From positions 1 through 64,000 of the forward strand of contig CACXEO010000018.1 in NCBI GenBank assembly GCA_902766785.1: a stretch of 64,000 nucleotides of DNA, given 5' to 3'. The translations under genes and the position numbers were made by a program. Origin of the DNA: Oscillospiraceae bacterium (GTDB lineage Bacteria; Bacillota; Clostridia; Oscillospirales; Ruminococcaceae). How positions within the stretch are numbered: the first letter of the stretch is position 1; each line of letters starts with the position of its first letter. Below the pieces are notes generated by a model. The model did no database searches. It was not told the DNA's origin and worked only from the letters and a program-made list of their open reading frames with translations. This document shows, one piece after another, positions 54,653 to 63,987 of this stretch.

Positions 54653-56050
54653 ATGAGTATTCAATACATTGGGCTCAAAGAAATCAACGGCCCTATGGTT
54701 GTTATTGATAACGTGCCGGACGTCAGCTTTGACGAAATGGTCGAGTTGGTTCTGGATTCCGGCGAAACCCGCCTTGGACGTGTTGTTGAAGTTGAGGGCA
54801 AACGGGCGGTCATTCAGGTTTTTGAGGGCACGACCGGCCTCTCACTCACCAATACACGCACCCGTTTTACAGGCAAGCCAATGGAAATTGCGCTTTCTAC
54901 TGAGCTTCTGGGGCGTATTTTTAACGGCGCCGGTAAGCCAATTGACGGTTTGGGCGAAGTCTACGCCGAAAAATACATGGATATTAACGGAAAGCCGCTC
55001 AACCCGGTTGCACGCACCTATCCCCGGAGTTATATCCGCACCGGTATTTCGGCTATTGACGCGCTGATGACCTTAATCCGCGGGCAAAAGCTGCCTATTT
55101 TTTCTGGTTCTGGTATGAGCCATAATAAACTTGCTGTGCAAATTGTCAGGCAGGCGCGGATTGCGGAGGAGCAAGGAAAAAACTTTGCGATAGTTTTTGC
55201 CGCAATGGGAGTTAAAAACGACGTAGCTGATTATTTTAAGCGCAGTTTTGAGGAGTCCGGCGCACTTTCCCGCGTCGTCATGTTTTTAAACCTATCAAAC
55301 GATCCTATTATCGAACGTATTCTTACCCCACGCTGTGCATTGACGGTCGCCGAGTACTTGGCATATGAAAAAAATATGCACATCCTGGTTATTATGACCG
55401 ATATTACTTCCTATGCCGAAGCGCTTCGGGAACTGAGCTCCTCCAAAGGTGAAATCCCGGGCCGTAAGGGTTACCCTGGTTATCTTTATTCCGATCTTGC
55501 TTCCCTTTACGAGCGTGCGGGTATCGTAGAAGGTTCAGAGGGTTCCGTCACCCAGATTCCAATTTTGACTATGCCGAACGATGATATCACCCACCCAATT
55601 CCCGATTTGACTGGGTATATCACCGAAGGACAGATTGTTCTTGACCGTATTCTGGAACAGACCGGCATCTACCCACCGATTTCAGTCCTCCCTTCCCTGT
55701 CACGTTTGATGAAAGACGGTATTGGCGAAGGTTATACCCGTGCAGACCATTCGGCGGTTTCAAACCAGCTTTTTGCAAGCTATGCAAGGGTACAGGATGC
55801 ACGCGCGCTTGCGTCGGTTATTGGCGAAGACGAGTTGTCACCGATTGATCAGAAATACATGGACTTCGGCAAAAAGTTTGAAAAATACTTCCTGTCACAG
55901 GGTTTTAACGAAAACCGTACTATTGAACGGACATTGAACTTAGGTTGGGAGCTGCTTTCCATTCTGCCAAAAGAGGAATTAGACCGGGTGGATCCGGAGA
56001 TGTTGGAACAATATTATGACCCCGAAAAGGCCAAGGGGTTTGAAATTTGA
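54653..56050 (+). CDS. ntpB: V-type ATPase regulatory subunit B
   Basis: This 465-residue non-catalytic subunit has [19 protein letters not shown] near 155 in place of a true P-loop, [14 protein letters not shown], and [18 protein letters not shown] near 245, followed by [21 protein letters not shown]. It alternates with A in the hexameric head. AGGAGG lies 9 bases upstream of the ATG. Confidence 0.96.
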   Translation: MSIQYIGLKEINGPMVVIDNVPDVSFDEMVELVLDSGETRLGRVVEVEGKRAVIQVFEGTTGLSLTNTRTRFTGKPMEIALSTELLGRIFNGAGKPIDGLGEVYAEKYMDINGKPLNPVARTYPRSYIRTGISAIDALMTLIRGQKLPIFSGSGMSHNKLAVQIVRQARIAEEQGKNFAIVFAAMGVKNDVADYFKRSFEESGALSRVVMFLNLSNDPIIERILTPRCALTVAEYLAYEKNMHILVIMTDITSYAEALRELSSSKGEIPGRKGYPGYLYSDLASLYERAGIVEGSEGSVTQIPILTMPNDDITHPIPDLTGYITEGQIVLDRILEQTGIYPPISVLPSLSRLMKDGIGEGYTRADHSAVSNQLFASYARVQDARALASVIGEDELSPIDQKYMDFGKKFEKYFLSQGFNENRTIERTLNLGWELLSILPKEELDRVDPEMLEQYYDPEKAKGFEI

Positions 56051-56063
56051 GGAGTGATTATTT

Positions 56064-56663
56064 ATGCCGGTAATTCCTACCAAAGGCAATTTACTGAATA
56101 TAAAAAAGTCGCTCAACCTCGCAAAACTAGGTTACAGCCTGCTTGATCGGAAGCGGAATATTCTCATCCGTGAAATGATGATGCTGATTGACGATGCAAA
56201 AGCCATCCGAGGTGAAATAGAAGGTACTTATCAAGAGGCTTATCTTGCTCTTCAGAACGCCAACATTACATTGGGCGTCTGTGAAAATGCGGCAAAGGCA
56301 GTACCGGTTGAAACCGGGGTTCATGTCACTTACCGCAGCGTCATGGGGGTAGAGATTCCCCACGTGAGCCTGCATCCCCAGCCGATTAAAGTTTATTATG
56401 GATTTGAAGCGACTAACGCCGCTCTTGATAATGCCTTCGTCTTATTTCAGCGAGTTAAAAAGTTGACTGCCACCTTGGCGGAAATTGAAAACAGCGTTTA
56501 CCGGCTGGCCAATGCGATCAAGAAAACACAGAAACGCGCTAATGCTTTGAAAAACATTATTATTCCTCGTTTTGAAGCCGACAGCAAGTTTATTACCGAC
56601 GCACTGGAAGAAAAGGAACGTGAAGATTTTTCACGGCTTAAGATTATTAAGAAAAACCGCTGA
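56064..56663 (+). CDS. ntpD: V-type ATPase subunit D
   Basis: This 199-residue rotor shaft subunit forms an antiparallel coiled coil. It has the N-terminal PTKGNLLNIKKSLNLAKLGYSLLDRKR and the C-terminal ANAIKKTQKRANALKNIIIPRF typical of the family. GGAGTGATT lies just upstream. It is the last gene of the operon, with a terminator 11 bases beyond its stop. Confidence 0.95.
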   Translation: MPVIPTKGNLLNIKKSLNLAKLGYSLLDRKRNILIREMMMLIDDAKAIRGEIEGTYQEAYLALQNANITLGVCENAAKAVPVETGVHVTYRSVMGVEIPHVSLHPQPIKVYYGFEATNAALDNAFVLFQRVKKLTATLAEIENSVYRLANAIKKTQKRANALKNIIIPRFEADSKFITDALEEKEREDFSRLKIIKKNR

Positions 56664-56674
56664 AGTGGCAAAAA

Positions 56675-56700
56675 AGACGCCCTGTAAAAACAGGGCGTCT
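56675..56700. terminator. Bidirectional terminator after the V-ATPase operon
   Basis: The 10-base arms AGACGCCCTG and CAGGGCGTCT enclose a 6-base loop, with T runs on the plus side (TTTTTT) and on the minus side (TTTTTTG). It serves subunit D on the plus strand and the convergent membrane gene on the minus strand. Confidence 0.9.
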
Positions 56701-56718
56701 TTTTTAAACACATTACAA

Positions 56719-57069
56719 TTAAGCAATTAAACTGGTCATCAATACAATGGACAATGCCACCATGAAAACCGCTGCGACCATAGCAAAGCTGATACGCGCC
56801 TTTTTCACCGGCAGGTTGTGAAGCAATATCCCAAGCAAAAACGCACCAACAAGCAGCCCTAAAATATCAAAAGACAGAATTGTGATAACCTTTACAGTAA
56901 TGTCATTTTTTTCGATCAGAAAATATGCAATTGCCTGCCCTAACAGGTGCATTAACGGCACTGTTATCAACGGCAGTGTAACAAGGGCATACTTCTCCCG
57001 TTTTGTCCTTAAAAAGATAAAACTGATCATAGCGATAATTAATACGATAGTACTGCATTCAATGATCAT
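56719..57069 (-). CDS. Small integral membrane protein, unknown
   Basis: I do not recognise this 116-residue protein. It has about four hydrophobic segments (5-20, 28-50, 62-82, 92-114) with short basic loops (RTKREK, LPVKKAR) that suggest an even topology. No catalytic motif is visible. It lies 23 bases after the DUF4358 lipoprotein gene on the same strand and is probably cotranscribed with it and the SGNH hydrolase. Confidence 0.7.
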   Translation of the reverse strand: MIIECSTIVLIIAMISFIFLRTKREKYALVTLPLITVPLMHLLGQAIAYFLIEKNDITVKVITILSFDILGLLVGAFLLGILLHNLPVKKARISFAMVAAVFMVALSIVLMTSLIA

Positions 57070-57092
57070 GTTTGCCTCCAGTGCATTCCGAA

Positions 57093-57581
57093 TCAGCCAA
57101 AATAGCGGCCCAGCACTTCGGAAGCCTTTTCTTCATTTTCTGATATAACATAAAAATAATAACCAGAGTATTCCAATAGTTTAGAGTTTTCAATTTTCGG
57201 TATTTCATCCGGTTTATAACTCTTCCATGTTTCCAGTAAATACTCCCTGCGCGCATTTATAACCGTTTTCAGCTTTTCATGATCTGTGGGATCGTTTAGC
57301 AGAAAAACCGCCAGCTCATCCGGATAGGCGCCGGATGAACAGACATAGAGCCTGCATTCTTTTACCGTACTGTCTGAAAGGGAATAATAAACTTCATACC
57401 GATTGGATACATCCGCCATTTCAGGATAATCCAGTTCCCTCATAAGGGATTCGCAGATAATGCTCAAAGCAACAGTTTTATCCGGTTCTTCCTCCTCTGT
57501 GCTGCTGGAACAGCCCGCAATCAGGAGAACAACAGCTGCAGCAACACAGAACAAAGAGAGCCTCTTTTTCCAAAATTTCAT
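57093..57581 (-). CDS. DUF4358 lipoprotein
   Basis: This 162-residue protein has a lipoprotein signal (basic KFWKKR, hydrophobic stretch, lipobox LIAGC with Cys 24) and then an acidic Ser/Glu linker. The DUF4358 domain includes DVSNRYEVYYSLS, ECRLYVCSSGAYPDELAVF and LLEYSGYYFYVISE. It is anchored outside the cell. Family members are often found beside SGNH hydrolases and MBOAT acyltransferases in clostridia, which suggests a link with surface polymer acylation; here only the hydrolase is present. Confidence 0.85.
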   Translation of the reverse strand: MKFWKKRLSLFCVAAAVVLLIAGCSSSTEEEEPDKTVALSIICESLMRELDYPEMADVSNRYEVYYSLSDSTVKECRLYVCSSGAYPDELAVFLLNDPTDHEKLKTVINARREYLLETWKSYKPDEIPKIENSKLLEYSGYYFYVISENEEKASEVLGRYFG

Positions 57582-57600
57582 ACGGTTTCACCCATTTCTT

Positions 57601-58422
57601 CTATTTTACCGTATGTGTTTTAAAGAATTCCAGCAGGACTTCATATCCGGTTCTTTTCAAATGCATTCCATCCTGTTCGGCATATTCAGTATTCAAAGTG
57701 CCGTCCGCCATTTTAAATGCCGTATGGCAGTCCAGGTAATAAACGCCTTTTTCTTTTGCTAGATTAAAAAGCAGTTCGTTGTACTCAACAATCGCCTCAT
57801 TGCTGTACCGCGCATCGCCCGCCTGTTTGGCAGCCGTTACAGGAAGGATGGACTCCACATAAATGGTCGCATCCGGCAGTTCCTGATTGACTTTATCCAG
57901 AAACGCATTATATTTCTCCGCCAGGTTTTCCGGGGTAATCCACGCGATCCCGTTCGAGCCGAGCATAATATATACTTTTGACGGTTTTTTCAGTTTTAAT
58001 GCATCTAATACCGTTACAGTTCCACCAGTTGTCTGGATACACTGTTTTGTAAGAATCGTATCTAAATTCAGTCCGATATCCGCATAGATATTCTCAGCCG
58101 GAAGAATGCCGTAATTTCCCAAACCAACCGTAAGAGAATCACCTACAAAGACCGCATCATCAAAATAACCAATATCTACCGCATCTGACTCCGGAACTGC
58201 GGCAAATTCTGCCGGCTGCGGGGCAGAACTTGATAAACTGCTTGACGGGACGGAGGACGGACTCTGAGCGACGCTTCCAGATTCACCGGAATCACTGCCA
58301 AACTTCAATAAAATAGCTGTAGCGGATACAACAACTGCAGCGACGATAATTATAAGCAAAACCCAAATTGTAATACGCTGTTTTCTTTTTTGCCTGCCTT
58401 TGGCAGATAGCTGTTTTCCCAT
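57601..58422 (-). CDS. Membrane-anchored SGNH/GDSL hydrolase
   Basis: This 273-residue protein has a basic N-terminus and one membrane segment (about 17-39), then a Ser/Pro linker and an extracellular SGNH domain. It has block I FVGDSLTVGLG (catalytic Ser), block III MLGSNGIAW and block V QDGMHLKRTGYE (Asp and His). It is likely an esterase or O-acyltransferase partner on wall polymers. It is first of three genes ending at 56719. Confidence 0.88.
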   Translation of the reverse strand: MGKQLSAKGRQKRKQRITIWVLLIIIVAAVVVSATAILLKFGSDSGESGSVAQSPSSVPSSSLSSSAPQPAEFAAVPESDAVDIGYFDDAVFVGDSLTVGLGNYGILPAENIYADIGLNLDTILTKQCIQTTGGTVTVLDALKLKKPSKVYIMLGSNGIAWITPENLAEKYNAFLDKVNQELPDATIYVESILPVTAAKQAGDARYSNEAIVEYNELLFNLAKEKGVYYLDCHTAFKMADGTLNTEYAEQDGMHLKRTGYEVLLEFFKTHTVK

Positions 58423-58456
58423 AGTTACACTTCGCTTATTTTAATATTTTAAGATT

Positions 58457-58462
58457 ATTATA
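58457..58462 (-). promoter_or_regulatory. -10 element for the SGNH/DUF4358 genes
   Basis: TATAAT reads on the minus strand 35 bases before the SGNH start. No convincing -35 is visible. Confidence 0.45.
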
Positions 58463-58512
58463 CAATATTTGTGACCAAAAGTCATTGATTATTTTATAAA
58501 AAATGCCTTAAT

Positions 58513-58541
58513 TTGCAAAAAGATATTTCCAGTGGTAAAAT
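58513..58541 (+). promoter_or_regulatory. Sigma-A promoter for rarA
   Basis: TTGCAA (58513-58518), a 17-base spacer and TAAAAT (58536-58541) read on the plus strand, 37 bases before rarA. Confidence 0.65.
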
Positions 58542-58578
58542 ATAGTGAATCATGTCTGACATAAAAGGAGGATCAATT

Positions 58579-59850
58579 ATGTCATCTCCCCTAGCCGACC
58601 GGCTCCGTCCCAACGCTTTAGAAAATGTCGTAGGGCAAAAACACCTGCTCGGGATCGGCAAGCCGCTCAAACGAATTATAGACAGCGGAAATATCCCCAA
58701 TCTTATTTTTTACGGGCCATCGGGCGTCGGCAAGACAACAGTTGCCCGAATCATCGCTGAAGCAACCCACAAACGTCTGCATAAACTAAACGGCACAAAC
58801 GCTTCCACGGCCGATATTAAAACAATTGTGGAAGAACTGGACACATTCGCAGCAATGGACGGTATCCTGTTGTATCTGGACGAAATCCAGTATCTCAACA
58901 AAAAACAACAACAGTCGCTTTTGGAATATATTGAAAGCGGCAAAATCACCTTAATTGCCTCTACAACTGAAAATCCCTATTTTTATATTTATAACGCCAT
59001 TCTTAGCCGGTGTACTGTTTTTGAATTCAAACCGGTCCCGGCCGGGGAAATTGAACAGGCCGTCAACCGCGCCTTTCACACTTTGGAGGAGGAACAAAAA
59101 ATAAAAATATGTCTGGAGAACGGCGTTATAGGGCATATTGCAGTTTCCTGCGGTGGGGATGTCCGCAAAGCCTTGAACACAGCTGAGCTATGCGCCATGG
59201 CAGGGGAACCGGAACAAGAAGGAATTTTTATTTCTCTGGAGCTCGCTCGTGAACTTGCCCAAAAAAGCTCCTTCCGGTACGATCGCAGCGGCGACGAACA
59301 CTACGATACCATTTCCGCCCTGCAAAAATCAATTCGTGGGTCGGATGAAAACGCGGCGCTTCATTATCTTGCCCGGCTGGTTGCAGCAGGCGACCTGATT
59401 TCTGTTTGCAGGCGGCTGCTGGTAATTGCCAGCGAAGATATCGGCCTTGCCTATCCGCAGGCAATTACCATTGTAAAATCCTGTGTTGACGCAGCACAGC
59501 AGCTCGGCTTCCCGGAGGCCCGTATTCCCCTGGCGCAGGCGGTCGTCCTTCTGGCAACAGCGCCAAAGTCCAATTCTGCCCATATTGCCCTCGACCTCGC
59601 GCTGGAAGACTTGAAAACGCTTCAAAACAGCAGCTTTCCACGCGCTGTCCAAAACAAACACTTTGACGGGGATGAGATCAAAGAAAAAGGGCAGTTTTAT
59701 AAATATCCGCACGATTATCCAAACCACTATGTAGAACAACAATACCTGCCGGATGAATTAAAAGGGCGGGTTTATTATGAATACGGCCCTAATAAAAACG
59801 AGCAGGCCGCAAAACAGTACTGGGACAAAGTAAAGGGTGGAATAAAATAA
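58579..59850 (+). CDS. rarA: Replication-associated recombination protein A (AAA+ ATPase)
   Basis: This RarA/MgsA/WRNIP1-family clamp-loader-like ATPase acts at stalled forks. The 423-residue protein starts MSSPLADRLRPNALENVVGQ and has Walker A GPSGVGKTT (Lys 52), Walker B LYLDEIQ near 103, sensor-1 TTENPYF and the C-terminal YPHDYPNHYVEQQYLPDEL signature. The ATG at 58579 is 7 bases from AAGGAGG, which an upstream in-frame ATG would include. Confidence 0.95.
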   Translation: MSSPLADRLRPNALENVVGQKHLLGIGKPLKRIIDSGNIPNLIFYGPSGVGKTTVARIIAEATHKRLHKLNGTNASTADIKTIVEELDTFAAMDGILLYLDEIQYLNKKQQQSLLEYIESGKITLIASTTENPYFYIYNAILSRCTVFEFKPVPAGEIEQAVNRAFHTLEEEQKIKICLENGVIGHIAVSCGGDVRKALNTAELCAMAGEPEQEGIFISLELARELAQKSSFRYDRSGDEHYDTISALQKSIRGSDENAALHYLARLVAAGDLISVCRRLLVIASEDIGLAYPQAITIVKSCVDAAQQLGFPEARIPLAQAVVLLATAPKSNSAHIALDLALEDLKTLQNSSFPRAVQNKHFDGDEIKEKGQFYKYPHDYPNHYVEQQYLPDELKGRVYYEYGPNKNEQAAKQYWDKVKGGIK

Positions 59851-60043
59851 AGCTGCAGATGCTCCTTTCACCGATATGTGCCTTTCATATATATGCGCTT
59901 GACGGTTTCTTTAACCTTGATAGCAGCACGAAAAGGAAAGACTGGATCAAGGCAATGGACGGACATGCACTTCAGTATGGGGCTACAGCAGGAACATACC
60001 GGCGTTAAAAACGGCGCAATCCCCTATCATTCACATAAAAAAA
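59851..60043. other. Intergenic stretch with no assigned feature
   Basis: About 190 bases lie between rarA and the convergent terminator. I see no ribosome site, promoter, clear hairpin or tRNA fold. A 66-codon open frame on the plus strand has no ribosome site and runs through the terminator. It may be decayed sequence. Confidence 0.4.
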
Positions 60044-60063
60044 CACCGCCCAAATGGGCGGTG
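60044..60063. terminator. Bidirectional terminator between rarA and glyA
   Basis: The 8-base arms CACCGCCC and GGGCGGTG enclose a 4-base loop, with T-rich tracts on both sides (TTTTTTA on plus, TTTTTTTATG on minus). It lies 11 bases past the glyA stop. Confidence 0.88.
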
Positions 60064-60074
60064 TTTTTTACTGC

Positions 60075-61325
60075 TTAATAAAGCGGATAGGCCTCACAAA
60101 TTTTATTGACCTCGCTGCGGATGTAAGCCTTCTTTTCTTCAAAGTCAGGCTGGGCGGTGAGATAGATCAGCTCGCCGATCTTCTCCATATCGCTTTCCGC
60201 TAACCCACGGCTTGTAACGGCCGGAGTACCAATCCGCACGCCGCTGGTAATAAACGGGCTCTGCGGGTCGTTAGGAATCGCATTTTTATTAACAGTGATA
60301 TAAACCTCATCCAAGCGTTTTTCGAGCTCTTTGCCGGTGATATTGAAACTGCGCAGATCAACCAGCATAAGATGGTTATCAGTCCCGCCGGAAACAAGGT
60401 TAAAACCGCGTTTCGTAAGCTCTTTGGCAAGCGCCTGTGCGTTGTTCAAAATCTGTTGCTGATAAGCTTTAAATTCCGGTTTCAGCGCTTCGCCGAAGCA
60501 GACAGCTTTAGCGGCGATGATATGCATTAGCGGGCCTCCTTGGGTCCCTGGGAAAATTGCCTTATTGATTGCCTTTGCAAGCTCTTCCTTGCAGAGGATC
60601 ATGCCGCCGCGTGGTCCGCGAAGGGTTTTATGAGTTGTTGTCGTAACCACATCCGCGTACGGAACCGGATTTGGATGGAGCCCGGCTGCAACAAGGCCGG
60701 CAATATGGGCCATGTCAACCATGAAATAGGCGCCAACTTCTTTGGCAATTTCATAGAATTTTGCAAAATCAATAACACGGGGATAAGCGCTCGCACCAGC
60801 TACAATCATTTTCGGACGATGCTCTTTAGCCAACGCATACAGCTTATCATAATCAATAGTATGGGTTTCTTCGTCAACACCGTAGGGAACGAAATTAAAA
60901 TAGGCGCCGGACATATTGACCGGAGAACCATGGGTTAAATGCCCACCATCAGCAAGGCTCATGCCCAGAATGGTATCGCCCGGCTTGAGCAGTGCAAAGT
61001 AAACAGCAAGGTTTGCCTGCGCGCCGGAATGAGGCTGTACATTGGCGTGATCCGCACCGAACAGCTTTTTCGCGCGTTCAATGGCGATGTTCTCAACAAC
61101 ATCAACGCATTCGCAGCCGCCATAATAACGTTTGCCCGGGTAGCCTTCAGCATACTTATTGGTTAAGACGCTGCCCATTGCCGCCATAACCTCTTTGGAA
61201 ACAATATTTTCACTTGCAATTAGCTCCAGGTTGCGGCGCTGGCGGGCAAGCTCTGCCGACATGGCTTCGGCAACTTCAGAATCGCTTTTTTTCAAATAAT
61301 CCATTGGTTCAACAGAAAATTCCAT
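60075..61325 (-). CDS. glyA: Serine hydroxymethyltransferase
   Basis: This PLP enzyme interconverts serine and glycine and loads tetrahydrofolate with one-carbon units. The 416-residue protein has [12 protein letters not shown] near 31, [15 protein letters not shown] near 95, [12 protein letters not shown], and the PLP Lys in [15 protein letters not shown] near 228. The ATG at 61325 is 7 bases from GAGGAG; another ATG two codons upstream is only 1 base away. It is monocistronic with its own promoter and terminator. Confidence 0.97.
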   Translation of the reverse strand: MEFSVEPMDYLKKSDSEVAEAMSAELARQRRNLELIASENIVSKEVMAAMGSVLTNKYAEGYPGKRYYGGCECVDVVENIAIERAKKLFGADHANVQPHSGAQANLAVYFALLKPGDTILGMSLADGGHLTHGSPVNMSGAYFNFVPYGVDEETHTIDYDKLYALAKEHRPKMIVAGASAYPRVIDFAKFYEIAKEVGAYFMVDMAHIAGLVAAGLHPNPVPYADVVTTTTHKTLRGPRGGMILCKEELAKAINKAIFPGTQGGPLMHIIAAKAVCFGEALKPEFKAYQQQILNNAQALAKELTKRGFNLVSGGTDNHLMLVDLRSFNITGKELEKRLDEVYITVNKNAIPNDPQSPFITSGVRIGTPAVTSRGLAESDMEKIGELIYLTAQPDFEEKKAYIRSEVNKICEAYPLY

Positions 61326-61383
61326 CTTCATACTCCTCTTGTATTAAATTCCGGCATATTCACAGTATCATAACTTTACTTTC

Positions 61384-61412
61384 ATTATACGACATTCTTC
61401 CCATGTAATCAA
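61384..61412 (-). promoter_or_regulatory. Sigma-A promoter for glyA
   Basis: TTGATT (61412-61407), a 17-base spacer and TATAAT (61389-61384) read on the minus strand, about 59 bases before glyA. Confidence 0.7.
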
Positions 61413-61453
61413 TCATCTCTGCAGAAATGGCAGGGCTACAAAAGGGAGAAACA

Positions 61454-62110
61454 TCAACGGAATTGTTTCCCTTCTTTGGTGAATACGTCAATTTTAGCAA
61501 TTTCGGTCTGGTCAATACAAAAATTTGCAGATGATTCGAACGCTTCCAGCACCAAAAACGGGCTGATATTTTTGGGAATTCCTGCAGGCAGCAGCAGGTC
61601 AATGATAAACGCCTCCGGCGTTTCCTCCGTCTGCTTTACCACAATATCCGGACGTATGTTGATGACCTTTATCCCCTTTTTAGTTTTCTTTTCAACCACG
61701 ATTTCCCTCTGCTCCAAAAAACGGTTCCAGCTTTCTTTTATTTCAGAAGGCTGTTCAGAAAACAGTTTCACCTGAAAGAGCACAGAAGCTACATCCTGTG
61801 CTTTGGCCACCGGCTTTGAAACAGAAAGAACATCCATACCATCTGGTAAAGAATACTGGATACGCCGTACAATCTCTTTTTCCGGAAGCTCGGCGGTTAA
61901 ACGAAAGTCCATCACCTCATAAAAGCTTTCCAGTCCAAGGGCCAGAGGAAGCGCAAAAGTAATATAAATATGAGGGTTAAATCCTTCCGAATACCAAACC
62001 GGGAGACCGCTTCTTTTGAGTGCTCTTTGCATCAGGCGGTTGACATCCAGGTGGGAGATGTATTTAAGCCGGCCTGTTTTGGTGTAAAAGACACGGTAAT
62101 CAATGAACAC
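61454..62110 (-). CDS. TIGR03936/DUF2344 family radical-SAM-linked protein
   Basis: This 218-residue protein is of the DUF2344 family. It has RVFYTKTGRLKYISHLDVNR at the N-terminus, RALKRSGLPVWYSEGFNPH near 30, and FALPLALGLES. The family always accompanies, or is fused to, the TIGR03960 radical SAM protein; the reaction is unknown. The start is GTG at 62110, with GGAGG 8 bases upstream, and it overlaps the TIGR03960 stop by 11 bases. The C-terminal half (120-218) is less conserved. Confidence 0.9.
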   Translation of the reverse strand: MFIDYRVFYTKTGRLKYISHLDVNRLMQRALKRSGLPVWYSEGFNPHIYITFALPLALGLESFYEVMDFRLTAELPEKEIVRRIQYSLPDGMDVLSVSKPVAKAQDVASVLFQVKLFSEQPSEIKESWNRFLEQREIVVEKKTKKGIKVINIRPDIVVKQTEETPEAFIIDLLLPAGIPKNISPFLVLEAFESSANFCIDQTEIAKIDVFTKEGKQFR

Positions 62111-63953
62111 TGCAGCGCCCTCCTTCCATTAGGCGGTTTGCGCCGCACCCGGAACATTTTTCACGGCAATGCGGTGTGGTAACGGCTTCATATGCCTTTT
62201 TATTTTCCTTACGCAAAAAGGCTTCGCTGACCCCAAAATCCAGATGACTCCAAGGCAGGACTTCATCAAAAGAACGTTTACGGGAAGCATAAAATTCCAT
62301 GGCCAGTCCATTTTCAGCAAAAGCCTCTTCCCAAAGGTCAAACCGGAAGCATTCATCCCAGCTGTCCAGCATACAGCCTTTTTTCCAGGCACTGTAAATC
62401 ACCTTTCCAAGGCGGCGGTCCCCCCGGGCAAGCACACCTTCCAGAACGCTGGTCTTGACGTTATGCCAGCTGCAGCTGATCTTTTTGGAACGAATGGTCT
62501 CTACAAGGTGTTTTTGCTTTGCTTTCACCGTTTCCATCGTATCCTGCGCTTCCCACTGGAACGGGGTAAACGGCTTCGGCACAAAGGTGGATACGCTGAC
62601 TGAAATTGTAATCCCCTTCCCCTTTGGACGGGACGGCATAGCGTAATAAAAATCAAGAATCCGGTGGGCAAGTTCAATGATTCCGGCGACGTCTTCCATT
62701 GTTTCAGTCGGCAAGCCCAGCATAAAATAGAGCTTAACCGCCGTATAACCGCCTTCAAAAGCAATCCGGCAGGTGTTCATGACTTCCTCTTCGGTCACGT
62801 TTTTATTAATGACATCGCGCAGGCGCTGGGTCCCGGCCTCCGGAGCAAAAGTGAGCCCGCTTTTCCGCACCCGTTTGACCCGTTCCAAAAGCTCCTCTGA
62901 AAAATTGTCGATCCGCAAGGAGGGCAGGGAGAGGTTGATATGCTCTTCTTCCGTAAAGGAAAGGAGCTCGTCCAGCAACGGTTCAATTCCGGAATAATCA
63001 CTGGTCGAAAGGGATGAGAGTGAAATTTCCTCGTACCCGGTCGAATCACAAAGGGATTTAGCTTGACGGCAAACAACGTCCGCATCCTTTTCCCGCAAAG
63101 GCCGGTAAATAAATCCGGCCTGGCAGAACCGGCAACCGCGGATACAGCCCCGCATCAGTTCGGCCATCACCCGGTCATGGACAATTTCCATATAAGGAAC
63201 TAAAAAATTTTCCGGATAATGAGAACGGTTCAAATCCTGCTCAATTTTTTTACGCACCGTTTGCGGAGCACCTTCTATCGCCTCAATCGAGGCTACCGTG
63301 CCGTCTTCCCGGTAGCTTACCTCATAAAGCGAAGGGACATAAATCCCCTCCTGTTTAGCCGCCTCTTTCAAAAAGGCCTCTTTTGACCAGCCTTCCAGTT
63401 TTGCCTTACGGTAGAGTTCCGATAAATCATCTAACTGCTGTTCCCCTTCCCCCAGGCAGAACAGGTCTACAAAATCGGCCAGCGGCTCCGGATTACAGGC
63501 ACAGGGCCCGCCTGCAATTACCAAATTCTTTAATCCGCTCCGCTCTTTGGCCAGCACCGGGATATTTCCCAGATAAAGCATTTGAAGAAGGTTGGTATAG
63601 CTGAGCTCATACTGAAGCGTAAAGCCTATAATATCGAACTCGCTGAGCGGGGTAAAGCTTTCCAGCGTATAAAGCGGAATATCTTGCTCCTTCATTTGAG
63701 CTTCAAAATCCAACCAAGGCATAAAGCAGCGTTCACACCAGATATGCGGATTGGCGTTGAGAGACGAATAAAGAATTTTCATACCGAGATGGGACATTCC
63801 AACCTCATAGGTATCAGGAAAACAAAAAGCAAAACGGATGTCAACCTCATCCGGGTTTTTCATGACCTGATGAAGTTCTCCGCCCACATAGCGAGCCGGT
63901 TTCTGCACTTTCAGCAAAACCTGCTCCACTTTTTTTCTTAACGGTTCGGACAT
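62100..63953 (-). CDS. TIGR03960 family B12-binding-type radical SAM protein
   Basis: In this 617-residue protein the N-terminal part (about 1-240) resembles a cobalamin-binding Rossmann domain (FCFPDTYEVGMSHLGMKIL, GPCACNPEPLADF). The radical SAM cluster is MRGCIRGCRFCQAG near 271, followed by SLSSLSTSDYSGIEPLL and TFAPEAGTQRLRDVINKN. In Firmicutes this gene and its DUF2344 partner usually precede rng and rplU. Here glyA follows instead. GGGAGGAACCT precedes the ATG. Confidence 0.92.
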   Translation of the reverse strand: MSEPLRKKVEQVLLKVQKPARYVGGELHQVMKNPDEVDIRFAFCFPDTYEVGMSHLGMKILYSSLNANPHIWCERCFMPWLDFEAQMKEQDIPLYTLESFTPLSEFDIIGFTLQYELSYTNLLQMLYLGNIPVLAKERSGLKNLVIAGGPCACNPEPLADFVDLFCLGEGEQQLDDLSELYRKAKLEGWSKEAFLKEAAKQEGIYVPSLYEVSYREDGTVASIEAIEGAPQTVRKKIEQDLNRSHYPENFLVPYMEIVHDRVMAELMRGCIRGCRFCQAGFIYRPLREKDADVVCRQAKSLCDSTGYEEISLSSLSTSDYSGIEPLLDELLSFTEEEHINLSLPSLRIDNFSEELLERVKRVRKSGLTFAPEAGTQRLRDVINKNVTEEEVMNTCRIAFEGGYTAVKLYFMLGLPTETMEDVAGIIELAHRILDFYYAMPSRPKGKGITISVSVSTFVPKPFTPFQWEAQDTMETVKAKQKHLVETIRSKKISCSWHNVKTSVLEGVLARGDRRLGKVIYSAWKKGCMLDSWDECFRFDLWEEAFAENGLAMEFYASRKRSFDEVLPWSHLDFGVSEAFLRKENKKAYEAVTTPHCREKCSGCGANRLMEGGRCSVH

Positions 63954-63981
63954 AGGTTCCTCCCAAAAATATGATACCTCT

Positions 63982-63987
63982 ATTGTA
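63982..63987 (-). promoter_or_regulatory. Possible -10 for the TIGR03960 gene
   Basis: TACAAT reads on the minus strand 28 bases before the ATG. The -35 would lie at or beyond the window edge and cannot be assessed. Confidence 0.35.

Noticed and set aside
59878..60078. 66-codon plus-strand frame between rarA and glyA
   Set aside because: It has no ribosome site, runs through the bidirectional terminator and ends inside glyA.
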